Below, in pieces: positions 6,194 to 11,130 of a DNA stretch of 11,130 bases. Under the pieces are notes generated by a model. It was not told the origin of the DNA and did no database searches. It was given only the letters and a program-made list of their open reading frames with translations. A program made the position numbers and the translations under genes. Each line of letters starts with the position of its first letter. The stretch's first letter is position 1. The stretch is from an uncultured Fusobacterium sp. (GTDB taxonomy: Bacteria; Fusobacteriota; Fusobacteriia; Fusobacteriales; Fusobacteriaceae), in contig UQXM01000054.1 in the NCBI GenBank assembly GCA_900545035.1, positions 1-11,130 on the forward strand, written 5' to 3'.

Positions 6194-6997
6194 ATGAAAG
6201 ATAATAAAGTATTAATTTCAGTAGCACCTGTTTCGGCAGCAGATACACATATAGATCCTAAAAAAATTGCAGCAGATGTAATTGCTTGTGCGAAAGCAGG
6301 AGCAGCAATGGTGCATCTTCATGTTCGTGATAACAACGGAAAACTTACACCTGATTTGGCAATTTTAAAAGAAACAGTTGAACTTATCAGAAAAGAATCT
6401 GATATTATAATTCAAGCTTCAACAGGAGGGGTATCAAATCTTACAATAGAAGAGAGATGTGCGCCTCTTTATTACGATGAAGTAGAAGCATGTTCATTGA
6501 ATGTAGGGTCTACAAATTTAGGGAACTCTGTATACTGTAATCCTATTCCTGAAGTAAAATATTGTGTTGAAGAGATTATAAAAACAGGAAAAACTCCTGA
6601 AATAGAAGTGTTTGAGATAGGACATACTCATCAAGTGGCAGAACTTCGTAAAGAATTTAATATGAAATCACCTATTCTTTTCAGTGTCGTATTGGGACAT
6701 CCAGGAGAAGCACCTGCAACACCAGAGGCTCTTATGACAATGGTAAATTTTATTCCAAAAGATACAATTTGGGGAATAACTCATGCTCACAGAAAAGATT
6801 TTGGAATTATAGCGGGAGCTTTGGGGCTTGGAGCAAAAACAGTTCGTATCGGTTTTGAAGATAGTAACTATTTAGACCCAAAAACTCAAGTAGACTGTAA
6901 TGTTCCTCTGGTTGAAAAAGTTGTAAATCTTCTTCATGCAATGGATAAAGAACCAATGACACCTGCTGAAGCAAGAGAAATGTTGAATATAAAATAG
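6194..6997 (+). CDS. Beta-keto acid cleavage enzyme (BKACE, DUF849/Kce family), divergent subtype
   Basis: Family members are Zn enzymes that condense a beta-keto acid with acetyl-CoA and split it into acetoacetate and a shorter acyl-CoA. The founding member, Kce, acts in lysine fermentation. The 267-residue protein keeps the metal ligands H41 and H43 (VHLHVRD) and E222 (VRIGFED). R218 and D223 align with substrate and catalytic residues of Kce (R226 and D231), and STGG lies at 76-79. The N-terminal family motif P-T-G-A-E is altered to PVSAAD, and the following loop is short, so the substrate pocket probably differs from Kce. GGAGG (6180-6184) precedes the ATG. Its place beside a sugar-acid kinase and an aldolase, with no lysine-fermentation genes in view, argues against a lysine role. 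The family is confident and the substrate is unknown. Confidence 0.9.
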   Translation: MKDNKVLISVAPVSAADTHIDPKKIAADVIACAKAGAAMVHLHVRDNNGKLTPDLAILKETVELIRKESDIIIQASTGGVSNLTIEERCAPLYYDEVEACSLNVGSTNLGNSVYCNPIPEVKYCVEEIIKTGKTPEIEVFEIGHTHQVAELRKEFNMKSPILFSVVLGHPGEAPATPEALMTMVNFIPKDTIWGITHAHRKDFGIIAGALGLGAKTVRIGFEDSNYLDPKTQVDCNVPLVEKVVNLLHAMDKEPMTPAEAREMLNIK

Positions 6998-7017
6998 GTG
7001 CAGGAGGGTAAAGTAAA

Positions 7018-8460
7018 GTGGCTGGAGAAAAAAAGTTAAAGATTGATATATTAGAATCATATAAACCTGTAAAAATAAGTGAGGAAGAATTGGATAAAAT
7101 TCTTTTTTCTTTAATAAAAGAAAGCGGAAAGAAAATAATTGTTCTTGACGATGATCCGACAGGAGTTCAAACTGTTCATGATATTTCAGTATATACTGAT
7201 TGGTCGGAGGAAAGTATCTATTCAGGATTTAATGAAGAAAATAGATTATTTTATATTCTTACAAATTCAAGAGGATTTACTGTGGAACAGACAACTAAAT
7301 GCCATACAGAGATAATTGAGAGAGTAAACAAAATTTCTCAGGAAACAGGAAAAGAATATATGATAATCAGCAGAGGAGATTCAACTCTTAGAGGACATTA
7401 TCCGCTTGAAACAGAACTTTTGAGAAAAGGTTTTGAAGCTGACGGGAAAAAACACATTGATGGAGAGATAATCTGTCCTTTTTTTAAAGAAGGAGGAAGA
7501 TTTACAATAGACAATGTCCATTATGTAAAAACAGGAGATGAACTTGTTCCTGCAGGTCAGACAGAGTTTGCCAAAGATAAAACTTTTGGTTATGCATCGT
7601 CAAATCTATGTGAATACATAGAGGAAAAAACACAAGGAAAATACAAAGCACAAGATGTAACAATAATTTCTTTGGATGAACTTAGAAATGTAAAAATTGA
7701 TGAAGTTACAGAAAAACTTTTAAAAGTAAATAATTTTGGAAAAATTGTTGTAAATGCTATTGATTATTGTGATTTAAAAGTATTTGCGATTGCTCTTTAT
7801 AAAGCAATGAAACAGGGCAAAAATTATATGTTTCGTGTGGCAGCTGCAATAGTAAAAGTTGTGGGTGGAATTTCAGATAAACCTCTTCTTACCAGAAAAG
7901 ATATGGTTATAAAAGAAACTTCCAATGGAGGAATAGTCGTTGTAGGTTCTCATACACAAAAAACAACAAGTCAGGTTGAAGAACTGAAAAAATTAAAAGA
8001 TTTGATATTTATAGAATTTAATTCAGATCTTGTTCTTGATGAAAAAGCTTTTGAAAAAGAGATTACAGATACTCTTGCAAAAGAGGAAAAATTTATTGGT
8101 GAAGGAAAAACAGTAGTAGTTTATACAAAAAGAAAACTTCTTGTTGTAGAAAATGATACAAAAGAAGAGGCACTGATTCGTTCTGTAAAAATTTCTGATG
8201 CTGTTCAGTCTCTGGTGGGAAAACTTAACATTACTCCTGCTTTTGTAATTGCAAAAGGAGGAATAACTTCCAGCGATGTAGGAACAAAAGCTCTTCATGT
8301 AAAAAGAGCAAATGTTTTGGGTCAAATTCGTCCCGGAATTCCTGTATGGCAGACAGGAGAAGAGAGCAGATTTCCAATGACACCTTATATTATTTTTCCA
8401 GGAAATGTAGGAGAAATAACAACACTTAGAGAAGCTGTGGAAATTTTACTTGACAGGTAA
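7018..8460 (+). CDS. DUF1537 four-carbon acid sugar kinase family protein (GTG start)
   Basis: This 480-residue ATP-dependent kinase has the two domains of the DUF1537 family (OtnK, DtnK, YgbK). The N-terminal substrate domain carries VLDDDPTGVQT (D44-D46), LTNSRG and SRGDSTLRGH (about 118-127). The C-terminal nucleotide-binding domain carries VGSHTQKTTSQ (about 309-319), AKGGITSSDVG (about 412-422) and FPGNVGE (about 460-466). All key motifs are intact. Known members phosphorylate threonate, erythronate or related oxo-acids on the terminal hydroxyl. The start is a GTG placed nine bases after AGGAGGG (7002-7008), and no ATG lies nearby. The gene follows BKACE by 20 bases and precedes the aldolase by 12 bases. 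It probably makes the phosphorylated substrate of that aldolase, though the exact acid or sugar is not known. Confidence 0.93.
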   Translation: MAGEKKLKIDILESYKPVKISEEELDKILFSLIKESGKKIIVLDDDPTGVQTVHDISVYTDWSEESIYSGFNEENRLFYILTNSRGFTVEQTTKCHTEIIERVNKISQETGKEYMIISRGDSTLRGHYPLETELLRKGFEADGKKHIDGEIICPFFKEGGRFTIDNVHYVKTGDELVPAGQTEFAKDKTFGYASSNLCEYIEEKTQGKYKAQDVTIISLDELRNVKIDEVTEKLLKVNNFGKIVVNAIDYCDLKVFAIALYKAMKQGKNYMFRVAAAIVKVVGGISDKPLLTRKDMVIKETSNGGIVVVGSHTQKTTSQVEELKKLKDLIFIEFNSDLVLDEKAFEKEITDTLAKEEKFIGEGKTVVVYTKRKLLVVENDTKEEALIRSVKISDAVQSLVGKLNITPAFVIAKGGITSSDVGTKALHVKRANVLGQIRPGIPVWQTGEESRFPMTPYIIFPGNVGEITTLREAVEILLDR

Positions 8461-8472
8461 GGAGGATTTAAG

Positions 8473-9453
8473 ATGTCTTATAATTATAAAGATTTGGGAC
8501 TTGTAAATACAAAGGAGATGTTTGAAAAAGCAAACAAAGAGGGATATGCTGTTCCTGCATTTAATTTTCATAATATGGAACAAGTGATGGCTATTGCAGA
8601 AGCTTGTGCAGAAACAGGTTCTCCTGTAATTCTACAATGTTCCAAAGAAGTAATGGAATATATGGGAACATATATGATGCCACTTCTTGTAAAAGGAGCT
8701 GTGGATTATATAAGAGCAATAGGTTCCGATATTCCCGTGGCTCTTAATCTTGATCATGGAAGAAGTTTGGAAGCTGTAAAAGAATGTATAGACTGCGGAT
8801 TTTCTTCTGTCATGCTTGACGGTTCTCATTTTCCTTTTGAACAGAATATTGTTGAAACAAAAGAACTTGTAGAATTTGCTCATGCAAGAGGAATAAGTGT
8901 TGAAGCAGAACTTGGAGTAATTGCAGGAGTAGAAGAAGGAGTACAGTCAAACAAACATATTTATACAGATCCTAACAGTGTGGAGGAATTTGTAAAAAGA
9001 ACAGGAGTTGATTCTTTGGCAATAGCAATAGGAACAGCTCATGGAGCTCATAAATTCAAACCTGGAGAAAAACCAAAACTAAAGTTGGATATCCTTGACG
9101 AAATAGAAAAAAGAATTCCTGGATTTCCGATAGTCCTTCATGGTTCGTCAGCAGTTCCTCAAAAATATGTTGAAATGATAAGAAAATATGGGGGGACAAT
9201 AGAAGATGCAATTGGAATTCCAAATTCAGAGCTTAGAAAAGCTTCAATGACAGGTGTTGCAAAAATAAATGTAAGTACTGACGGAGCTTTGGCATTTACA
9301 GGAACCGTGAGAAAAGTTCTTGCTGAAAAATCAGGAGAATTTGATTTACGAAAATATTTAGGTCCTGCAAAAGAGGAAATGAAAAAATATTATATTACAA
9401 AAATAAAAGATGTTTTTGGTTCGGAAGGGGCTTATAAAAAGAGAACATTGTAA
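8473..9453 (+). CDS. Class II ketose-bisphosphate (fructose-bisphosphate-type) aldolase
   Basis: This 326-residue Zn-dependent aldolase is of FbaA/KbaY/GatY type, not the class II aldolase/adducin type (OtnC). The proton donor and first Zn ligand are D94 and H95 (NLDHGRS). Further marks are MLDGSHFPFEQN (114-125), E146 in AELGVIAG, H190 (IGTAHGAH), H223 (VLHGSS) and the DHAP-phosphate and carbonyl site INVSTD (265-270). These enzymes split a phosphorylated ketose-like substrate into DHAP and an aldehyde. Because the kinase ends only 12 bases upstream and GGAGG directly follows its stop, the two are co-translated and probably consecutive steps. A housekeeping glycolytic role cannot be excluded, but the operon context favours a dedicated aldolase. 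It is the last gene before the terminator. Confidence 0.92.
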   Translation: MSYNYKDLGLVNTKEMFEKANKEGYAVPAFNFHNMEQVMAIAEACAETGSPVILQCSKEVMEYMGTYMMPLLVKGAVDYIRAIGSDIPVALNLDHGRSLEAVKECIDCGFSSVMLDGSHFPFEQNIVETKELVEFAHARGISVEAELGVIAGVEEGVQSNKHIYTDPNSVEEFVKRTGVDSLAIAIGTAHGAHKFKPGEKPKLKLDILDEIEKRIPGFPIVLHGSSAVPQKYVEMIRKYGGTIEDAIGIPNSELRKASMTGVAKINVSTDGALAFTGTVRKVLAEKSGEFDLRKYLGPAKEEMKKYYITKIKDVFGSEGAYKKRTL

Positions 9454-9519
9454 ATAGAAGAGAGCGTAAATAATTTTGTGTATCTACATCTCTTGATTAT
9501 TAATTTTTAATTTATTTGG

Positions 9520-9558
9520 AAGACTGAAAGGTTTTTTTACTTCCTTTCAGTCTTTTTT
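9520..9558 (+). terminator. Strong rho-independent terminator of the catabolic operon
   Basis: AAGACTGAAAGG (9520-9531) and CCTTTCAGTCTT (9543-9554) form a perfect 12-pair stem with an 11-base U-rich loop, and the T-run extends to 9558. It ends transcription 66 bases past the aldolase stop. On the other strand the stem is not followed by a U-run, so it is unlikely to serve the convergent EIIB gene, for which I see no clear terminator. Confidence 0.9.
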
Positions 9559-9627
9559 ACATCTTAATTGATTATTATATCAAGTGATTCATATATAAAT
9601 TATTTTATCAAATTATTAACAGAAGAG

Positions 9628-10008
9628 TTAAAATTTTTTTGTTTCTGTTTTTTCCAAAATTTCTTTTTTCAGTTTATTATAATATTTTTCAAGAATAACA
9701 GATTTTTCTCCGAATATCAGCTGTACTCTGTTTTCTCCAACTTTTACAGTTCCTTCGCATCCGAGAGCTTCAAGATTTTCTGCATTTATTTTATTGTAAT
9801 TATAAACTTCTATTCTAAATCTTGTTATACATGAATCAACAGCAATAAGATTGTCGATTCCTCCTATTTCGGCAAGAACTCTTTGACAAAAATCCTCATC
9901 AGACATTCTGCTTGTATCTATTTTTTTTACAGGCTCTTTTCCGTGCAGTTTAGCACTGAAAATTTTAAATATTCCTGATAATCTCCCTTTCTTACCCGGT
10001 TTTTTCAT
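9628..10008 (-). CDS. Stand-alone PTS EIIB domain, glucose family
   Basis: This 126-residue protein consists of a basic N-terminal tail of about 35 residues (MKKPGKKGRL, FSAKLHGKEPVKK) and then a glucose-family EIIB domain (about 38-110). The phosphorylation-site cysteine is C60 in VDSCITRFRIEV, matching the CITRLR motif. LEALGCEGTVKVGENRVQLIFG completes the fold. EIIB domains normally pass phosphate from EIIA to sugar in an EIIC channel, but no EIIC or EIIA is encoded beside it. The tail is not long enough to be a full transmembrane channel remnant. It may serve an EIIC elsewhere or act as a phosphorylation-dependent regulator. AGGAGGG precedes the ATG. It lies 37 bases behind the CtlX-like gene in the same direction, so they are probably co-transcribed. 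Confidence 0.88.
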   Translation of the reverse strand: MKKPGKKGRLSGIFKIFSAKLHGKEPVKKIDTSRMSDEDFCQRVLAEIGGIDNLIAVDSCITRFRIEVYNYNKINAENLEALGCEGTVKVGENRVQLIFGEKSVILEKYYNKLKKEILEKTETKKF

Positions 10009-10045
10009 AATTCTCCCTCCTAAAAATTATTTTAATATACCTATT

Positions 10046-10957
10046 TTAAAAAATTTCTCCTATCATACATCTTACAGAGCCTCCCCCATAATACTCTATT
10101 GTTTTTACATCAGAATAAATTATTTCTGTATCTTTGCTTATCTTTTTTTCTTGTTCGGATGTAAGAGATTTATAGGCAGTTTCAGACATCACTGTATATT
10201 GTTTTCCGTTTTTTCCTTTAAGTTCAATAACATTTCCAAGAAATTTTTTAACCTGCTCAAGAGATATTTCAACTATATCTTTTTTACTCTCTGTAAGTTC
10301 ATTTATAACATTTTTTCTCTCTTTTTCATCTTTAATACATTCAAGACAAATAACTGCTTTATTTTCTCCCAATCCCATCATAACATTTGTATGATATATG
10401 AGATGTCCGTCTTGATATGATGAAAATATTACAGGGTGATAACCTATTTCTCGGCAGAATTCCAAAAAAAGATTTTTATCTGCACGAGGAGATAAAGAAC
10501 AATAAGCTTTCATATTTTTTCTGTCAAAAATAATACTTCCTGTTCCTTCTAAAAAAATTCCTTTTTCTGCTTTGCTGCTGTAATCTGTTATACTGATATT
10601 TGAATTTTCTGCTATTTTTAAAAGTTTTTCTTTGAATTTTACAAGCTCAGCTCTTCTATTTTTTGCATACATGGGATAAAAGAAAAATTTTCCTTTTTCG
10701 TGTGAACTGAACCAGTTGTTTGGAAAAATACTGTCAGGAGTACTTGGTTCGGCGGTATCTTCTATTATATTTACTTCTATTCCTGCTTTTAAAAGTTTTT
10801 CAGCCAGATTTTCAAATTCTTCTTTTGCTTTTCTTTGAATAGTTGCTCTGTCTTCTGTTTCTGTATGCTGATAAAAATTATTTACTGCTGTTTCTTTGTT
10901 AGAATAAAATCCTATCGGTTTTATCATTACAATCTTACCTGTTGTCTGCCTGTGCAT
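10046..10957 (-). CDS. ctlX: CtlX-like guanidino-group hydrolase (amidinotransferase/arginine deiminase superfamily)
   Basis: This 303-residue protein has the pentein fold of arginine deiminases and amidinotransferases. It most resembles the citrulline utilisation hydrolase CtlX, by length and by its motifs PDSIFPNNWFSSH (D75 region), FLEGTGSIIFDR (E137), IYHTNVMMGLG (catalytic H189) and the C-terminal GGGSVRCMIGEIF with nucleophile C297. It is shorter than ArcA arginine deiminase (about 400-410). The likely reaction is hydrolysis of a guanidino or ureido substrate such as citrulline or arginine. The start at 10957 is preferred because AAGGAG (10969-10964) is six bases upstream. An in-frame ATG at 10963 directly abuts that site. 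It is transcribed with the EIIB gene. Confidence 0.85.
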   Translation of the reverse strand: MHRQTTGKIVMIKPIGFYSNKETAVNNFYQHTETEDRATIQRKAKEEFENLAEKLLKAGIEVNIIEDTAEPSTPDSIFPNNWFSSHEKGKFFFYPMYAKNRRAELVKFKEKLLKIAENSNISITDYSSKAEKGIFLEGTGSIIFDRKNMKAYCSLSPRADKNLFLEFCREIGYHPVIFSSYQDGHLIYHTNVMMGLGENKAVICLECIKDEKERKNVINELTESKKDIVEISLEQVKKFLGNVIELKGKNGKQYTVMSETAYKSLTSEQEKKISKDTEIIYSDVKTIEYYGGGSVRCMIGEIF

Positions 10958-11019
10958 TATCATCTCCTTGAAAAACTTTTATTATTTTTGCAATATCAAT
11001 CACTGTTTCTGTTGTTTTT

Positions 11020-11048
11020 ATTATACCACCCTATCAGTAATTCGTACA
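11020..11048 (-). promoter_or_regulatory. Promoter of the CtlX-EIIB unit
   Basis: On the minus strand TGGTATAAT (11028-11020) is an extended -10 element with a perfect TATAAT. The -35 position 17 bases upstream (TGTACG, 11048-11043) is weak, as is common for extended -10 promoters. Transcription would begin near 11013, giving a leader of about 56 bases. Confidence 0.6.
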
Positions 11049-11057
11049 GGTTTTAAG

Positions 11058-11079
11058 TTTATAATAATTTTATTATAAA
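11058..11079. repeat. AT-only inverted repeat upstream of the CtlX promoter
   Basis: TTTATAATAA (11058-11067) and TTATTATAAA (11070-11079) are perfect complements around a TT spacer. The position just upstream of the CtlX promoter allows a regulatory role, but AT-only palindromes arise easily by chance in DNA of this composition. Confidence 0.35.
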
Positions 11080-11130
11080 TTATTATTTTTTGAGTTTATA
11101 TTTTTAATTTTTTTCTAATTTATTATATCA

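Noticed and set aside
6194..6997. Kce of the lysine fermentation pathway
   Set aside because: None of the other lysine-fermentation genes (kamA, kamDE, kdd, kal) is nearby, and the N-terminal motif differs.
9568..9834. Plus-strand open frame over the EIIB gene
   Set aside because: Phe/Ile/Tyr-rich antisense shadow; the minus strand carries the intact EIIB motif.
10046..10957. Arginine deiminase ArcA
   Set aside because: At about 300 residues it is too short for ArcA, and its PDSIFPNNWF and GGGSVRCM motifs fit the CtlX-like group better.
10958..10963. ATG at 10963 as the ctlX-like start
   Set aside because: It directly abuts the AAGGAG site with no spacing; the ATG at 10957 has a normal six-base gap.
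1..11130. CRISPR arrays, insertion sequences, tRNA or rRNA genes, defence systems
   Set aside because: No spaced repeat series, transposase, terminal inverted repeats with target duplications, or RNA gene signatures were seen.

Overview
The window is AT-rich DNA (estimated by eye at about 30% GC) with tightly packed genes, strong AGGAGG-type ribosome binding sites and sigma-70-like promoters. This layout, together with a NuoE/NuoF-type flavin module, a TRAP transporter, a beta-keto acid cleavage enzyme and a CtlX-like hydrolase, suggests an anaerobic fermenter. Fusobacteriota (Fusobacterium or a relative) is my best guess and Clostridia are the main alternative; this is inference, since no rRNA or marker gene is present.

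Layout. (1) 1-1026, minus strand: the start of a NuoF/HydB-like flavoprotein gene, cut by the window edge, preceded by a NuoE/HydC-like [2Fe-2S] gene overlapping it by 8 bases. (2) 1027-1394: a divergent control region with a promoter for each side and a 23-bp near-palindrome just downstream of the rightward promoter. (3) 1395-4908, plus strand: an Asp/Glu-racemase-superfamily protein, then a complete three-part TRAP transporter (dctP, dctQ, dctM). (4) 4989-5699: a FadR-type GntR regulator with its own promoter and half-sites shared with the operator in (2). (5) 5705-5756: two consecutive hairpins. (6) 5791-9453: a small cupin, a beta-keto acid cleavage enzyme (BKACE/DUF849), a DUF1537 acid-sugar kinase starting with GTG, and a class II ketose-bisphosphate aldolase, closed by a strong terminator at 9520-9558. 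(7) 9628-10957, minus strand: a CtlX-like guanidino-group hydrolase followed by a stand-alone glucose-family PTS EIIB domain, read from a promoter at 11020-11048.

How the genes fit. Blocks 3-6 look like one catabolic regulon of about 8 kb. The TRAP system imports a small organic acid, which the regulator probably senses. The racemase-like protein, the cupin and the BKACE may remodel or cleave it, the kinase phosphorylates a hydroxy-acid or keto-sugar intermediate, and the aldolase releases a triose phosphate (probably DHAP). I know of no described pathway with this enzyme set, so the substrate and step order are open. This is the most interesting part of the window. The flanking NuoEF-like and CtlX/EIIB genes appear to be separate units.
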